Assembly (NCBI RefSeq): GCF_000787395.1
Contig: NZ_JRAA01000002.1
Location: 806,001 to 870,000, forward strand
Source: Solemya velum gill symbiont
GTDB taxonomy: Bacteria; Pseudomonadota; Gammaproteobacteria; Chromatiales; Chromatiaceae
Length of the DNA: 64,000 nt
Direction of reading: 5' to 3'
In this document: positions 39,023-53,143 of the stretch, piece by piece
How positions within the stretch are numbered: position 1 is the first letter of the stretch
Layout of the letters: each line of letters begins with the position of its first letter
The notes under the pieces: model-generated
The model's database searches: none
Seen by the model: only the letters and a program-made list of their open reading frames with translations
Told to the model about the DNA's origin: nothing
Position numbers and translations under genes: made by a program

Positions 39023-39532
39023 TTACCCCAGAATTTCTTCAACGGTCTTGCCACGCTTGGCAGCAACCATTTCAGCATCGTTCATATTAACCAGGCCGTT
39101 CATGGTGGCGCGAATAACATTGATCGGGTTATTCGTTCCGACACACTTGGCGAGTACGTTATGTACACCAACCGCCTCAAATACGGCACGCATTGCACCG
39201 CCGGCGATGATACCTGTACCTTCTGATGCAGGCTTCATGAAGACATTCGCTGCACCATGGTAACCATTCATCGGATACTGAAGAGTGCCACCGTTGAGCT
39301 TCACATCTTTCATATTGCGACGTGCATTTTCCATCGCTTTCTGAATTGCAACCGGAACCTCGCGAGCCTTGCCCTGGCCGAAACCAACGCGCCCTTTTCC
39401 GTCACCTACGACAGTGATTGCTGCGAAACCGAAAATACGTCCACCTTTTACGGTCTTGGCTACACGGTTAACAGCAACCAGCTTTTCAATCAGCTCTTCG
39501 TTCTCAGCCTGCTGCGCTTTATAATTTGCCAT
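39023..39532 (-). CDS. rpsE: 30S ribosomal protein S5
   Basis: A 169-residue S5. The double-stranded RNA-binding-like N-domain has [15 protein letters not shown] and [15 protein letters not shown], important in decoding fidelity. It precedes rpmD. Confidence 0.97.
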   Translation of the reverse strand: MANYKAQQAENEELIEKLVAVNRVAKTVKGGRIFGFAAITVVGDGKGRVGFGQGKAREVPVAIQKAMENARRNMKDVKLNGGTLQYPMNGYHGAANVFMKPASEGTGIIAGGAMRAVFEAVGVHNVLAKCVGTNNPINVIRATMNGLVNMNDAEMVAAKRGKTVEEILG

Positions 39533-39543
39533 TGCTGTTCTCC

Positions 39544-39900
39544 CTAGAAATCCAGTCCGCTTTCACGTGCGGCATCAGCCAGCGCCTTGACGCGGCCATG
39601 GTATTTGAAACCGGCACGGTCAAATGCAACTGTTTCAACACCTGCGCTTTTTGCACGTTCAGCAATTGTTTTACCGACGCTCGCTGCTGCTGCAACATTA
39701 CCGGTACTGCCTTCGATCGAATCGCGGAGTGCTTTCTCTGTAGTAGAAGCGGCTGCAACGACTTCGGAACCGTTTGCTGCAATAACCTGCGCGTAAATAT
39801 GACGCGGCGTGCGGAAAATAGTCAGGCGCGGCTTGTTGAGCTCGCGGATTTTCGCACGGGTCTTGCGTGAACGGCGTATTCTGCTTAATTTCTTGTCCAT
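39544..39900 (-). CDS. rplR: 50S ribosomal protein L18
   Basis: A 118-residue L18, with [20 protein letters not shown] and a C-terminal [23 protein letters not shown]. It binds 5S rRNA. Confidence 0.97.
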   Translation of the reverse strand: MDKKLSRIRRSRKTRAKIRELNKPRLTIFRTPRHIYAQVIAANGSEVVAAASTTEKALRDSIEGSTGNVAAAASVGKTIAERAKSAGVETVAFDRAGFKYHGRVKALADAARESGLDF

Positions 39901-39911
39901 TATCTCGCCCC

Positions 39912-40441
39912 TTACTTCTTCTTGGCTTCTTTACGCATGACATACTCGTCTGCGTAGCGAACACCCTTACCCTTGTACGGCTCTGGTGGACGATAGGCGC
40001 GAATTTCTGCGGCTACCTGGCCAACCTTCTGCTTGTCACTACCTGAGACAACAATCTCGGTCTGTGACGGCGTTTCAATGGTAATGCCTTCTGGAACCGG
40101 GTAATCAACCGGGTGAGAAAAACCGAGGTTGAGGTTCAGAACCTTGCCCTTGGCTTGCGCACGATAACCGACACCAATCAGGGTCAGTTTTTTCTGGAAA
40201 CCGGTAGTACAACCGACAACCATATTATTAATCAGAGCGCGGGTCGTACCAGCATGAGCCCATGAAGATTTGCTTTCATCGACGATCGAAACACGAATTT
40301 CGCCATCTTCAAGCACAACCCTTACATCGGGATGCACAGTCCAGGTTGACTGACCTTTACCACCTTTAACAGTGACATTCTGGCCATCGATTTTGACATC
40401 GCGCCAGAGAGAGCGATCGGTGCTTTTGCAACACGTGACAT
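39912..40441 (-). CDS. rplF: 50S ribosomal protein L6, frameshifted as read
   Basis: L6 is recognised in two frames. An ATG at 40439-40441 with GGGAG upstream encodes [11 protein letters not shown], the normal L6 start; from about 40405 the continuing L6 sequence ([16 protein letters not shown] to the C-terminal [15 protein letters not shown]) is in the next frame. The full span is 530 nt, one short of a whole number of codons; with one more base it would give 176 residues, the family size. The break lies in a CTCTCTCTGGCGCG tract near 40400-40415. L6 is essential, so a sequence or assembly error is more likely than a true mutation. Confidence 0.85.
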
Positions 40442-40452
40442 GGTTGGCTCCC

Positions 40453-40848
40453 TTATGCGACGTAGGCAACGACTTCGCCACCGTGTCCGGCCTTACGGGC
40501 TGAACGGTCACTCATGATGCCTTTGGATGTGGAAATAATTGCAACACCGAGTCCGCCACGGACAGAAGGCAGCTCATCTTTATTCTTGTAGATGCGCAAA
40601 CCGGGACGGCTGATACGTTGCAGGAGATCAATAACAGGCGCGCCCTGGAAGTACTTGAGCTCAATGGTCAGCTCGGGCTTACCGCCGTTATCGGAAATAT
40701 TTGAATCAGAGACATAGCCTTCGTCTTTAAGAAGCGTAGCAATTGACGACTTCAGCTTTGAAGCAGGCATAGTCACAGAGCCTTTCTGGCGCTCTTGTGC
40801 GTTGCGAATGCGTGTAAGCATATCCGCAACCGGATCTGACATACTCAT
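40453..40848 (-). CDS. rpsH: 30S ribosomal protein S8
   Basis: A 131-residue S8, with [15 protein letters not shown] and a C-terminal [24 protein letters not shown]. It binds helix 21 of 16S rRNA and in E. coli represses the spc operon. The start MSMSDP can be 40848 or 40842. Confidence 0.97.
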   Translation of the reverse strand: MSMSDPVADMLTRIRNAQERQKGSVTMPASKLKSSIATLLKDEGYVSDSNISDNGGKPELTIELKYFQGAPVIDLLQRISRPGLRIYKNKDELPSVRGGLGVAIISTSKGIMSDRSARKAGHGGEVVAYVA

Positions 40849-40907
40849 ATGTATTCCTCTTCGGTCAGGCCGTCTTCACGACGCGATACCATAAAATCAA
40901 TAAACGA

Positions 40908-40941
40908 CTCCCGGAACCTGTTTAGAGGTTCCTTTTGGGAG
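40908..40941. other. Two-tier RNA hairpin between rpsN and rpsH
   Basis: In the 149-nt rpsN-rpsH gap, read on the reverse strand, an outer stem CTCCC/GGGAG with a one-sided AAAA bulge encloses an inner stem GGAACCT/AGGTTCC with a 6-nt loop. It is the largest gap of the ribosomal run. It could be an mRNA processing or autoregulatory site; it does not match the S8 site as I know it from E. coli. Confidence 0.6.
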
Positions 40942-40997
40942 CCGCGCATTATACAGAGTTATAACCCCCGACTGCAAGTGGGAGTTAACACATTTTT

Positions 40998-41303
40998 TTA
41001 CCAGCTGGCTTTTTTCAAACCTGGTACGTCACCGCGCATTGTTGCTTCGCGCAGCTTGTTGCGGCACAGGCCGAACTTGCGGTAAACACCGTGTGGACGT
41101 CCAGTGATGCGGCAGCGACGTTGCTGACGTGCCGGGCTTGCATCGCGTGGCAGCTTCTGCAGCTTCAGTACTGCCTCGTCAACTTCCTCGAAACTACTTT
41201 CAGGGTTGTTGATGATCGCTTTCAGTGCGGCACGCTTTGCGGCAAATTTTGCGACTGTTTTCGCCCGCTTTGCTTCACGGGCAATCATGCTTTTCTTAGC
41301 CAT
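40998..41303 (-). CDS. rpsN: 30S ribosomal protein S14
   Basis: A 101-residue S14 of the long, zinc-free type, with [15 protein letters not shown] at the start and [25 protein letters not shown] in the core. It lies between rplE and rpsH. Confidence 0.97.
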   Translation of the reverse strand: MAKKSMIAREAKRAKTVAKFAAKRAALKAIINNPESSFEEVDEAVLKLQKLPRDASPARQQRRCRITGRPHGVYRKFGLCRNKLREATMRGDVPGLKKASW

Positions 41304-41318
41304 AAATCTCTATTCCAC

Positions 41319-41855
41319 TTACTTGAATGGGAAGTTGAATGCTTCGAGAAGCGCGCGCCCCTCTTCGTCATTCTTCGCAGTCGTGGTGATAGTGATATCC
41401 ATTCCGCGAATTGCATCGACTTTATCGAAATCAATTTCAGGGAAGATGATCTGCTCACGTACACCCATGGAGTAGTTTCCACGACCGTCAAATGATTTAC
41501 CGTTGAGTCCGCGGAAATCGCGAATTCGCGGCGTTGCGATATTGATCAGGCGGTCAAGGAACTCATACATACGCTCACTGCGCAGTGTGACCTTACAACC
41601 AATTGGCCAACCTTCACGAACCTTGAAACCAGCAACTGATTTACGTGCCAGGGTCACGACTGCCTGCTGACCGGCGATTTTCTCCATGTCTGCCTTGGCA
41701 TTCTGGAGGATCTTCTTGTCGCCAAGCGCTTCACCAACACCCATATTGAGTGTGATTTTCTCGATACGCGGAACCGCCATGACACTGCTGTACTGGAATT
41801 TCTCCATCAGCTGTGGAACGACTGCTTCGCGATAATGATTTTTTAACCTTGCCAT
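41319..41855 (-). CDS. rplE: 50S ribosomal protein L5
   Basis: A 178-residue L5, with [11 protein letters not shown] and [20 protein letters not shown]. It binds 5S rRNA with L18 and touches the P-site tRNA. Confidence 0.97.
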   Translation of the reverse strand: MARLKNHYREAVVPQLMEKFQYSSVMAVPRIEKITLNMGVGEALGDKKILQNAKADMEKIAGQQAVVTLARKSVAGFKVREGWPIGCKVTLRSERMYEFLDRLINIATPRIRDFRGLNGKSFDGRGNYSMGVREQIIFPEIDFDKVDAIRGMDITITTTAKNDEEGRALLEAFNFPFK

Positions 41856-41867
41856 CTCTAAATCACC

Positions 41868-42191
41868 TTAAACGTCGACGACTTCGCCATTTGATTTGAA
41901 GTATCGAACCTTGCGACCATCTTCAAGTGACTTGATACCTACTCGGTCCGCCTTGTCGGTGACCGGATTGTAGAGACCAAGGTTTGAAAGATCGATTGGC
42001 ATCTCTTTATCGACGATGCCGCCTGTTTCACCCTTGTTGGGGTTCGGCTTCACATGTTTCTTTGCGATGTTGATGTTCTCAACAGTGGCACGTCCATCCT
42101 CACCAACAGTAAGAACTGTGCCACGCTTGCCCTTGTCCTTGCCAGCAAGAACAACAACATCATCACCTTTACGAATTTTACTTATTGCCAT
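41868..42191 (-). CDS. rplX: 50S ribosomal protein L24
   Basis: A 107-residue L24 with the KOW motif ([19 protein letters not shown]). It nucleates 50S assembly. It lies between rplN and rplE. Confidence 0.97.
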   Translation of the reverse strand: MAISKIRKGDDVVVLAGKDKGKRGTVLTVGEDGRATVENINIAKKHVKPNPNKGETGGIVDKEMPIDLSNLGLYNPVTDKADRVGIKSLEDGRKVRYFKSNGEVVDV

Positions 42192-42201
42192 GACTGCGAC
42201 C

Positions 42202-42570
42202 TCAAAGCACTTCTGGTGCGAGCGAGATTATTTTCATAAATCGCTCACTACGTAGTTCACGTGTAACCGGGCCGAAAATACGGGTTCCGATCGGCTGCAG
42301 GTTCGCGTTCAGCAGCACTGCTGCATTGCCATCAAAACGGATCAGAGAACCGTCCGGACGACGCACACCTTTACGGGTACGAACAACGACAGCGTTGTAC
42401 ACGTCACCTTTTTTGACCTTTCCACGCGGAATCGCATCCTTGATACTGACCTTGATGACATCACCAATTGCAGCGTAACGGCGGTGCGAACCACCCAGTA
42501 CCTTGATGCACTGAACACGTTTTGCACCGCTATTGTCGGCGACGGTCAGCATTGTTTGCATCTGAATCAT
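42202..42570 (-). CDS. rplN: 50S ribosomal protein L14
   Basis: A 122-residue L14, beginning [19 protein letters not shown]. It is the first gene of the classical spc operon and forms an inter-subunit bridge. No terminator or clear new promoter was seen between rpsQ and rplN, a 53-nt gap. Confidence 0.97.
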   Translation of the reverse strand: MIQMQTMLTVADNSGAKRVQCIKVLGGSHRRYAAIGDVIKVSIKDAIPRGKVKKGDVYNAVVVRTRKGVRRPDGSLIRFDGNAAVLLNANLQPIGTRIFGPVTRELRSERFMKIISLAPEVL

Positions 42571-42623
42571 CTGTTTGCTCCAGGCAAATAATTCTTGTTT
42601 CTATCGAAAATGGCTGGCCGCGA

Positions 42624-42893
42624 CTAGACGCGTGCAGGCCTTTCGATAATCTCTACCAACTGCCAGCGCTTGCTCTTCGAAAGCGGGCGGCACTGTTCAA
42701 CCATAACTACATCTCCGGTGCGACACTCATTGTTCGCATCGTGTGCATGCACCTTGGTTGAACGACGAACGTACTTGCCGTACAGCGGGTGCTTGACCTT
42801 TCGCTCGACAACTACAGTGATGGACTTATCCATCTTGTTACTGACAACCCGGCCCGTCAGGGTACGGTTTGAAACTGTCTGTTCTTCACTCAT
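42624..42893 (-). CDS. rpsQ: 30S ribosomal protein S17
   Basis: An 89-residue S17 with an OB fold and the [21 protein letters not shown] start. It overlaps rpmC by ATGA and closes the S10 set. Confidence 0.97.
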   Translation of the reverse strand: MSEEQTVSNRTLTGRVVSNKMDKSITVVVERKVKHPLYGKYVRRSTKVHAHDANNECRTGDVVMVEQCRPLSKSKRWQLVEIIERPARV

Positions 42894-43090
42894 GATGCGT
42901 CACCTGACTGCATTTCGTTCAACACGGTTTTGACGCGTGCAATATTCTTGCGCACTTCACCCATCATGTGAGGACGTGCAAGCTGACCTGTGCCCTGCTG
43001 CATACGCAGGTTGAACTGCTCTTTGAGCAATTCCTGCAGTGTCTCTTCCAGTTCTGACGGAGTCTTGCTCCGAAGTTCGTTCGCATTCAT
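42890..43090 (-). CDS. rpmC: 50S ribosomal protein L29
   Basis: A 66-residue helical L29, with [22 protein letters not shown]-type helices. It sits at the exit tunnel near the trigger-factor site. It overlaps its neighbours on both sides. Confidence 0.96.
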   Translation of the reverse strand: MNANELRSKTPSELEETLQELLKEQFNLRMQQGTGQLARPHMMGEVRKNIARVKTVLNEMQSGDAS

Positions 43091-43503
43091 CAGAGGATCG
43101 TCCGCTTGGTGAAGGATGTCGCTATCGGAAGCTTTGCAGCTGCGAGCTTGAATGCCTCGCGTGCCAGTTCCTCGGTAACACCTTCAATTTCATACAACAT
43201 GCGTCCTGGCTGGATCTGGGCAACCCAATACTCTACGTTACCCTTACCTTTACCCATACGCACTTCAAGAGGCTTTTTGGTGATCGGCTTATCCGGGAAT
43301 ACACGGATATACAGCTTACCGCCACGCTTTACTGTACGAGTAATCGTACGACGCGCTGCCTCGATCTGTCGTGACGTGATACGGCCACGGCCAGTTGCCT
43401 TGAGTCCGTACTCGCCAAAGCTGACTTTAGAGCCTGACTGGGCGAGACCACGGTTACGGCCTTTCTGGACTTTACGGAATTTTGTACGTTTTGGTTGTAG
43501 CAT
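43090..43503 (-). CDS. rplP: 50S ribosomal protein L16
   Basis: A 137-residue L16, starting [19 protein letters not shown]. The R81-region loop ([21 protein letters not shown]) that YcfD-type enzymes hydroxylate is present. It contacts the A-site tRNA. Confidence 0.97.
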   Translation of the reverse strand: MLQPKRTKFRKVQKGRNRGLAQSGSKVSFGEYGLKATGRGRITSRQIEAARRTITRTVKRGGKLYIRVFPDKPITKKPLEVRMGKGKGNVEYWVAQIQPGRMLYEIEGVTEELAREAFKLAAAKLPIATSFTKRTIL

Positions 43504-43506
43504 GAC

Positions 43507-44205
43507 TTAATCCTTCTTGCCTCGGCCTTTGCCGCGACCTTTAGTCTGCTTCGGCTCATCATCAAACTGGGGACGGTCACCAAAGACTTCACCCTTGAAG
43601 ATCCACACCTTGATACCAATGATTCCGTAGGTTGTGTTCGCTTCAGCAGTACCATAATCGATATCTGCACGCAGAGTGTGTAGAGGTACGCGGCCTTCGC
43701 GATACCATTCGCTACGAGCAATCTCAGCACCGTTGAGACGACCGGCAATATTGATCTTGACGCCCTGCGCACCGAGGCGCATGGAAGTCTGAACCGAACG
43801 CTTCATTGCACGACGGAACATGACACGACGCTCAAGCTGCTGTGCAATGCCTTCAGCAACCAGGGTTGCATCGAGTTCCGGCTTGCGAATCTCTTCGATA
43901 CTGATGTGTACCGGAATACCCATCTTTTCAGATACGGCAGCACGCAGCTTGTCGATATCTTCGCCTTTCTTACCGATAACCACGCCAGGACGTGCAGTAT
44001 GAATGGTGATGTGTGCGTTGTTTGCCGGACGATCGATCTGAATACGACTGACAGAAGCCTGTGAAAGCTTCTTCTTCAGAAAATCACGAACCTCGAGGTC
44101 CTGATTCAGCAGATCTGCATACTCACCGGAGTTTGCATACCAACGTGAAGTATGGTCTGCAACGATTCCGAGACGCAATCCGGTAGGATGTACTTTTTGA
44201 CCCAT
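43507..44205 (-). CDS. rpsC: 30S ribosomal protein S3
   Basis: A 232-residue S3. The KH domain has [15 protein letters not shown], followed by the conserved [20 protein letters not shown]. The end is a lysine/glycine-rich tail. It lines the mRNA entry channel. Confidence 0.97.
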   Translation of the reverse strand: MGQKVHPTGLRLGIVADHTSRWYANSGEYADLLNQDLEVRDFLKKKLSQASVSRIQIDRPANNAHITIHTARPGVVIGKKGEDIDKLRAAVSEKMGIPVHISIEEIRKPELDATLVAEGIAQQLERRVMFRRAMKRSVQTSMRLGAQGVKINIAGRLNGAEIARSEWYREGRVPLHTLRADIDYGTAEANTTYGIIGIKVWIFKGEVFGDRPQFDDEPKQTKGRGKGRGKKD

Positions 44206-44219
44206 AATTGCTTCCTTCC

Positions 44220-44555
44220 CTAGTCGTCCGCCACAGTCACAGTAATGTGGCTGGTACGCTTGAGGATACGTGTCGCACGGCCTTTGGCTCGTGCACGAAT
44301 ACGCTTCATGGTCGGTCCCTCGTCTACGCAGACAGCTGCGACCTTGAGCTCGTCAATATCTGCACCTTCATTGTGCTCGGCGTTTGCAATTGCCGAATCC
44401 AGGACCTTCTTGACAAGGGCTGCGCCCTTTTTCTTGCTGAAGGCCAAAATGTCTAGTGCTTCTTCTACGGGCAGTCCGCGAATCTGGTCAGCCACAAGGC
44501 GTCCCTTCTGGGCTGATAAACGCGCATGCCGGTGTTTTGCCATAACTTGCATCAT
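44220..44555 (-). CDS. rplV: 50S ribosomal protein L22
   Basis: A 111-residue L22, with [18 protein letters not shown] and the tunnel-lining hairpin [21 protein letters not shown]. Start 44555 or 44552 (ATGATG). Confidence 0.97.
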   Translation of the reverse strand: MMQVMAKHRHARLSAQKGRLVADQIRGLPVEEALDILAFSKKKGAALVKKVLDSAIANAEHNEGADIDELKVAAVCVDEGPTMKRIRARAKGRATRILKRTSHITVTVADD

Positions 44556-44563
44556 CAGTCCCC

Positions 44564-44836
44564 TTATTTCGCTTTCTTATCCGCACTGTGACCGCGATAG
44601 GTGCGGGTCAGTGCGAATTCGCCCAGTTTGTGTCCTACCATGTTCTCGTTAACGAGAACCGGTACATGCTGGCGTCCGTTATGGACCGCAATAGTCAACC
44701 CGACCATGTCAGGTGAAACCATTGAGCGACGTGACCAAGTTTTGATCGGCTTGCGATCATTATTGGCCACCGCCTGCTCCACCTTCTTCTGAAGGTGGTG
44801 GTCGATAAATGGACCTTTTTTTACTGAACGTGGCAT
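44564..44836 (-). CDS. rpsS: 30S ribosomal protein S19
   Basis: A 90-residue S19, [19 protein letters not shown] at the start, with [16 protein letters not shown]. It binds the 30S head with S13. Confidence 0.97.
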   Translation of the reverse strand: MPRSVKKGPFIDHHLQKKVEQAVANNDRKPIKTWSRRSMVSPDMVGLTIAVHNGRQHVPVLVNENMVGHKLGEFALTRTYRGHSADKKAK

Positions 44837-44852
44837 TTTTACTCTACCTCAA

Positions 44853-45683
44853 TTATTTACGACCGCGACGACGTACAATCATCTTGTCCGTACGTTTATT
44901 GCTTCGCGTCTTGAATCCCTTGGTTGGCGTGCCCCATGGGCTCACCGGATGACGACCACCAGATGTGCGGCCTTCACCACCACCGTGCGGGTGGTCAACC
45001 GGGTTCATTGCAACACCGCGAACCGTTGGACGCACTCCGCGCCAGCGAGTCGCACCGGCCTTGCCGAGTGAACGCAGGTTGTGTTCCGAATTACTGACTT
45101 CACCGATAACAGCACGGCACTCAACAAGTACCCTGCGCATCTCGCCAGAACGGAGCCTCAGTGTCGCATGTGCGCCTTCACGGGCGACCAGCTGTACCGA
45201 GGTACCAGCACTGCGAGCGAGTTGAGCACCTTTACCAGGCTTCATCTCGATACAGTGAACGACTGAACCGATCGGGATATTGCGAAGTGGCAAACAGTTG
45301 CCCTTTGCAATTGGTGCATCACTGCCGGAAACGACACTGTCGCCAGCCTTGAGCCCCTTCGGTGCAATAATGTAGCTACGCGCTCCATCTGCAAACTTCA
45401 GCAATGCGATATTCGCAGTGCGGTTTGGATCGTACTCAAGTCGCTCAACGGTGGCTGGAATGCCATCCTTTGAATTGCGCTTGAAATCGATAACGCGATA
45501 ACGCTGCTTGTGACCGCCGCCACGATGACGCGTGGTAATACGGCCATTGTTGTTACGTCCGCCGCTCTTGCTTTTCTTTTCGATCAGGGGTGCATAAGGA
45601 GCACCCTTGTGCAGATCAGGATTTGAGACCTGAACGACAAAGCGACGACCCGGCGATGTTGGTTTTGACTTTTGAACTGCCAT
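44853..45683 (-). CDS. rplB: 50S ribosomal protein L2
   Basis: A 276-residue L2, with the [12 protein letters not shown] motif and the [15 protein letters not shown] loop that carries the essential histidine near the peptidyl-transferase centre. Confidence 0.98.
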   Translation of the reverse strand: MAVQKSKPTSPGRRFVVQVSNPDLHKGAPYAPLIEKKSKSGGRNNNGRITTRHRGGGHKQRYRVIDFKRNSKDGIPATVERLEYDPNRTANIALLKFADGARSYIIAPKGLKAGDSVVSGSDAPIAKGNCLPLRNIPIGSVVHCIEMKPGKGAQLARSAGTSVQLVAREGAHATLRLRSGEMRRVLVECRAVIGEVSNSEHNLRSLGKAGATRWRGVRPTVRGVAMNPVDHPHGGGEGRTSGGRHPVSPWGTPTKGFKTRSNKRTDKMIVRRRGRK

Positions 45684-45712
45684 GATTGCAATCTGCCTAT
45701 TCTTTAACTAGC

Positions 45713-46006
45713 TCACGCGCTCGGCATGAAGTCGATTTCCTGGCCTTCCTTCAAACGGACATAGGCCTTGCGTGTGTCAGAACGACGTCCGAAACGAGCA
45801 CCGAAGCGCTTGGTCTTACCCTTCAGGTTAACCACGCGGACTGACTCAACGTCGACTTCAAACATCTTCTCTACCGCAGCACGAATTTCCGGTTTGGTTG
45901 CATCCGCTACAACGTGGAAAACAACCTGGTTGGATTCGCCTGCCATTGCGCTCTTCTCTGAAACAATCGGAGCGAGCAGTACTTTCATTACGCGTTCCTG
46001 GTTCAT
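45713..46006 (-). CDS. rplW: 50S ribosomal protein L23
   Basis: A 97-residue L23, with [13 protein letters not shown] and [18 protein letters not shown]. It docks trigger factor and SRP at the tunnel exit. It overlaps rplD by ATGA. Confidence 0.97.
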   Translation of the reverse strand: MNQERVMKVLLAPIVSEKSAMAGESNQVVFHVVADATKPEIRAAVEKMFEVDVESVRVVNLKGKTKRFGARFGRRSDTRKAYVRLKEGQEIDFMPSA

Positions 46007-46614
46007 GAGAGACGCTCCTCAATTTTCTTCAGTGCTGCTGGAGTAACGATAACCTTGTCGTATGCGATCAGGCTGGCCGGATCGACATCCATATTGTCGC
46101 GCACATCAATCTGGTAGAGATTGCGCGCGGCAAGAATCAGGTTCTCGTCGAGATCATCAACAATAATCAGCGCATCATCTGCATCAAGCTCTTTAAGCTT
46201 GCCGACCAGTTCTCTGGTCTTTGGAGCAGAGAGGCTGAAATCTTCAACCACGACCAGACGCTCCTGGCGCAACAGCTCGGACAGGATGGAAACCATCGCG
46301 CCCTTGTACATTTTGCGATTGACCTTCTGGCTGAAATCACGTGGCTGTGCAGCAAATGTCACACCACCAGCGCGCCAGATAGGGCTGCGCGAGGTACCGG
46401 CACGTGCACGGCCTGTACCTTTCTGACGCCACGGCTTGGCGCCGCCGCCTCTTACTGTAGAACGGTTTTTCTGCGCCTTGGTACCGGAACGGGCACTATT
46501 AAAGTATGCCTTGACGACCTGGTGAATCAGCGATTCGTTGTAATCGGCGCCAAATACCTGGTCAGAGACCTGGATGGCAGAACCGTTTTGAACATTCACA
46601 TCCATTGTCATCAC
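46003..46614 (-). CDS. rplD: 50S ribosomal protein L4
   Basis: A 203-residue L4. The tunnel loop has [20 protein letters not shown]. In E. coli L4 represses the S10 operon through the S10 leader; in this genome tuf is joined to rpsJ and no such leader is seen. It overlaps rplC. Confidence 0.97.
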   Translation of the reverse strand: MMTMDVNVQNGSAIQVSDQVFGADYNESLIHQVVKAYFNSARSGTKAQKNRSTVRGGGAKPWRQKGTGRARAGTSRSPIWRAGGVTFAAQPRDFSQKVNRKMYKGAMVSILSELLRQERLVVVEDFSLSAPKTRELVGKLKELDADDALIIVDDLDENLILAARNLYQIDVRDNMDVDPASLIAYDKVIVTPAALKKIEERLS

Positions 46615-47258
46615 CCCTTACTCGCGAACTTGACTGCAGGAGTCACGATTACATTACCGCCATTTGCACCGGGAACTGCACCCTTCACCAGCAGCAGGTT
46701 GCGGTCAGAATCGACACGTACAACCTCGAGGCTCTGAACGGTTGTCTTCACGTTACCCATGTGACCAGCCATTTTCTTGCCCTTGAATACGCGACCAGGA
46801 GTCTGACACTGCCCGATTGAACCCGGTGCGCGATGCGCCAGCGAGTTACCATGGGTAGCATCCTGCATTTTGAAGTTATGGCGCTTGACGCCACCTGCAA
46901 AACCCTTACCTTTCGAAGTACCGCAGACATCAACCTTCTGGCCTGCTTCAAACATCTCGACAGTGAGCTCGCCGCCAACTTCAGGAGTTTCTCCCTCGAC
47001 ATCATCGAGACGAAATTCCATCATTTTGCGACCTGCTTCAACACCTGCTTTCGCGTAGTGACCAGCCTCGGGCTTGGTTACACGAGATGCTTTACGGCTA
47101 CCGACAGCAATCTGAATTGCCTCGTATCCGTCGGTCTCTTCGGTACGCACCTGGGTTACACGGTTAGGTGCAACCTCTATCACGGTGACTGGCACAGACG
47201 CGCCGTCTTCAGTGAAGACACGTGTCATTCCAGCTTTACGTCCTACAACACCAATCAT
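46611..47258 (-). CDS. rplC: 50S ribosomal protein L3
   Basis: A 215-residue L3, with [15 protein letters not shown], and the [21 protein letters not shown] loop, whose glutamine is methylated in E. coli by PrmB. It reaches the peptidyl-transferase centre. Confidence 0.97.
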   Translation of the reverse strand: MIGVVGRKAGMTRVFTEDGASVPVTVIEVAPNRVTQVRTEETDGYEAIQIAVGSRKASRVTKPEAGHYAKAGVEAGRKMMEFRLDDVEGETPEVGGELTVEMFEAGQKVDVCGTSKGKGFAGGVKRHNFKMQDATHGNSLAHRAPGSIGQCQTPGRVFKGKKMAGHMGNVKTTVQSLEVVRVDSDRNLLLVKGAVPGANGGNVIVTPAVKFASKG

Positions 47259-47268
47259 GTTCGTTTCC

Positions 47269-47586
47269 TCAGTTCAGCTTGATCTGGACATCAACGCCAG
47301 CGGCCAGGTCCAGCTTCATCAATGAATCCACTGTCTTGTCACTTGGATCCATGATTTCCAGCAGACGCTTGTGCGTGCGGATTTCATACTGGTCACGTGC
47401 GTCTTTGTTGACGTGTGGTGAAACCAGAATCGTGTAACGCTCTTTCTTGGTCGGCATAGGGATTGGACCCTTGACGACTGAACCAGTGCGCTTTGCCGTT
47501 TCTACGATCTCTTTAGCCGACTGATCAAGCAGACGATGATCAAATGACTTGAGACGGATACGGATTCTCTGACTTGCTGTTGCCAT
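47269..47586 (-). CDS. rpsJ: 30S ribosomal protein S10
   Basis: A 105-residue S10, with [21 protein letters not shown] and [15 protein letters not shown]; also NusE in antitermination. It begins only 5 nt after the tuf stop, so str and S10 genes form one run. Confidence 0.97.
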   Translation of the reverse strand: MATASQRIRIRLKSFDHRLLDQSAKEIVETAKRTGSVVKGPIPMPTKKERYTILVSPHVNKDARDQYEIRTHKRLLEIMDPSDKTVDSLMKLDLAAGVDVQIKLN

Positions 47587-47591
47587 ATCTA

Positions 47592-48782
47592 TTACTCGAT
47601 AATCTTTGCTACAACACCGGCGCCAACAGTACGGCCACCTTCGCGAATCGCGAAACGCAGGCCTTCTTCCATTGCGATCGGTGCAATCAGCTTCACGGTC
47701 ATCTTGACGTTATCGCCAGGCATAACCATCTCTACGCCTTCCGGCAGGTCACATGCGCCAGTTACGTCCGTGGTACGGAAGTAGAACTGGGGACGGTAAC
47801 CGTTGAAGAATGGCGTGTGACGGCCACCTTCGTCCTTACTCAGGACATAAACTTCTGCTTCGAAGTATGTGTGAGGCGTGATTGAGCCCGGCTTCGCCAG
47901 AACCTGACCACGCTCAACATCTTCACGCTTGGTACCACGCAGCAGGACACCAACGTTATCGCCAGCTTCACCCTGATCGAGCAGCTTGCGGAACATCTCA
48001 ACACCTGTACATGTAGTCACCTCGGTGTCCTTGATACCAACGATTTCGATCTCTTCACCAACTTTAACCACACCACGCTCTACACGGCCGGTTACGACGG
48101 TTCCACGACCGGAGATTGAGAAGACGTCCTCAATCGGCATCAGGAATGGCTGGTCAATCGCACGCTCTGGCTCAGGAATGTATGAGTCCAGTGCTTCTAC
48201 CAGCTTGATCACTGATGGTGCGCCAATGTCTGACGTGTCGCCTTCCAGCGCCTTCAGTGCAGAACCAATGATGATTGGAGTATCGTCACCCGGGAATTCG
48301 TAGTCGCTCAGCAGCTCACGGATTTCCATCTCAACCAGCTCAAGCAGCTCTTCGTCATCAACCATGTCGGCCTTGTTCATGTAAACAAGGATGTATGGAA
48401 CGCCAACCTGGCGTGACAGAAGGATGTGCTCACGTGTCTGCGGCATGGGGCCGTCAGCAGCGGAACAGACCAGGATCGCGCCGTCCATCTGCGCCGCACC
48501 GGTAATCATGTTCTTGACGTAGTCCGCGTGTCCGGGGCAGTCAACGTGTGCGTAGTGACGCGTTGGTGACTCGTACTCCACGTGCGAGGTCGCAATGGTG
48601 ATACCGCGCTCACGCTCTTCCGGTGCATTATCGATCTGGTCGAAAGCTTTCAGCTCTCCACCCCAGGTCTCTGCACACACTCGAGTCAGTGCCGCTGTCA
48701 GTGTTGTTTTACCGTGGTCAACGTGGCCAATTGTACCAACGTTCACGTGCGGTTTCGTACGTTCAAATTTTTCCTTGGACAC
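47592..48782 (-). CDS. tuf: Translation elongation factor Tu
   Basis: A 396-residue EF-Tu. The G domain has [17 protein letters not shown] and NKADM; switch I carries RERGITI. Domains 2 and 3 are complete. It brings aminoacyl-tRNA to the ribosome. It is located between fusA and rpsJ. A second tuf copy is not in this window. Confidence 0.98.
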   Translation of the reverse strand: MSKEKFERTKPHVNVGTIGHVDHGKTTLTAALTRVCAETWGGELKAFDQIDNAPEERERGITIATSHVEYESPTRHYAHVDCPGHADYVKNMITGAAQMDGAILVCSAADGPMPQTREHILLSRQVGVPYILVYMNKADMVDDEELLELVEMEIRELLSDYEFPGDDTPIIIGSALKALEGDTSDIGAPSVIKLVEALDSYIPEPERAIDQPFLMPIEDVFSISGRGTVVTGRVERGVVKVGEEIEIVGIKDTEVTTCTGVEMFRKLLDQGEAGDNVGVLLRGTKREDVERGQVLAKPGSITPHTYFEAEVYVLSKDEGGRHTPFFNGYRPQFYFRTTDVTGACDLPEGVEMVMPGDNVKMTVKLIAPIAMEEGLRFAIREGGRTVGAGVVAKIIE

Positions 48783-48821
48783 CGTAGCTACCCTCTAAAA
48801 AATACTGTTAGGACTATTTCG

Positions 48822-50903
<2,082 letters not shown>

Positions 50904-50936
50904 GACCCGATCTTCCCCGGTTTCCCTGGTTTGCTG

Positions 50937-51422
<486 letters not shown>

Positions 51423-51426
51423 CTAA

Positions 51427-52107
<681 letters not shown>

Positions 52108-52569
52108 TCAGGATTCGATCTCGATATGGAAGGGAATATGAATCAGGCTGTTTTCATCAGAAATTGTTAACAAAAACTCCCACTGCATACGCTTCAGAGT
52201 ACAGATTGGCAGCATGAAGTCTGCATGATCAACCTGTTCGTCGCCGGGCTTAAAGTTGAAGCGGTTGAAGCCCATATTCATATTAATGCCGGTCGCTTCA
52301 AGCGTGGTTGCGTGCCATTTCCCTGTGGCAGTCACTTCTGCCTGCAGCGGCTTCATCGGCTTAATGGCATCCTTCGGCAGAATCTGCATCTGAACCTGCG
52401 ACCCATCCGGCAGTTCTGCCATACACGCCTGCAAAGAAGGCTCGCAAGCGATCGGCTCGAGAGTCACACTCGGAAGAGCCGTATCACCCGGAGCGGGTGT
52501 ATCTGTCAGAAATCGCCCTGCCAGCAGGGCTGCCGCGAACAGAACAATAATTAGCGCAATCTGCTTCAC
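52108..52569 (-). CDS. Uncharacterised exported protein, FixH/YtkA-like
   Basis: A 153-residue protein with one N-terminal hydrophobic segment (about residues 4-20) and a periplasmic domain. The motif NMNMGFNRFNF and a later LPICTLKRMQWE resemble the FixH/YtkA immunoglobulin-like family, some of which act in copper handling. Three or more cysteines occur in the domain. It ends just upstream of the rpsL promoter. The match is by eye and weak. Confidence 0.6.
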   Translation of the reverse strand: MKQIALIIVLFAAALLAGRFLTDTPAPGDTALPSVTLEPIACEPSLQACMAELPDGSQVQMQILPKDAIKPMKPLQAEVTATGKWHATTLEATGINMNMGFNRFNFKPGDEQVDHADFMLPICTLKRMQWEFLLTISDENSLIHIPFHIEIES

Positions 52570-52579
52570 ATCCAGAGTC

Positions 52580-53104
52580 TCAGTGTTTCATGTCGGCCAG
52601 GTGAGAAAGCCACAGTGCAGCGCCCAGAAAAGCGATACCGAAAGCAAAATAGAGCAAATCGAGTGGTGTATTAAAGTCCATGCCCAGCGCAAATTCGAAG
52701 TAGCGCACGATCAGGATCATCAGTACAACCTTGGCAAGGCGCGCCTTGAGATCATCGAGGCTGTTGATAACCAGCACCTTTGACGAGGTCCCGGACTCTT
52801 CTGCCTGGCCTATTTTACTGATGAACAGTTCGTAAAGTCCCATACCAAAAATCAACAGCACGGTTGCGAGCAGGTAACCATCGACCATCTCGACTACATG
52901 GGTGACCGTCTCCGCCCTCAATTCGACACGATCAACCGCCGTCAGCTCAGGCGAGCCATAGTTCAGAACATGTGTGACAAGAATCCAGGCATCGACTGTT
53001 GACATATAAAAAAGCGCGATCGCAGAGACAAGGCTCGATACAACCGCTAGTAGTACGACAAGGCGCGACGACCAGATCGCACCCTCAAACCAGCGTCCAA
53101 TCAT
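52580..53104 (-). CDS. YqhA/UPF0114-family membrane protein
   Basis: A 174-residue inner membrane protein with four hydrophobic helices. The family pattern FEGAIWSSRLVVLLAV near the N-terminus and the VLVINSLDDLKARLAKVVLMIL segment are present. Function is unknown; the segment order fits UPF0114. It lies 10 nt before the FixH-like gene. Confidence 0.85.
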   Translation of the reverse strand: MIGRWFEGAIWSSRLVVLLAVVSSLVSAIALFYMSTVDAWILVTHVLNYGSPELTAVDRVELRAETVTHVVEMVDGYLLATVLLIFGMGLYELFISKIGQAEESGTSSKVLVINSLDDLKARLAKVVLMILIVRYFEFALGMDFNTPLDLLYFAFGIAFLGAALWLSHLADMKH

Positions 53105-53143
53105 AATAATCTCAGTCCAGTAGTTTTAGCATATAAAGGTATT

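Noticed and set aside
40442-40511. Upstream ORF start for L6 inside rpsH
   Set aside because: The peptide ([11 protein letters not shown] type) is not L6-like; the true N-terminus is in another frame from 40441, which is why a frameshift is proposed.
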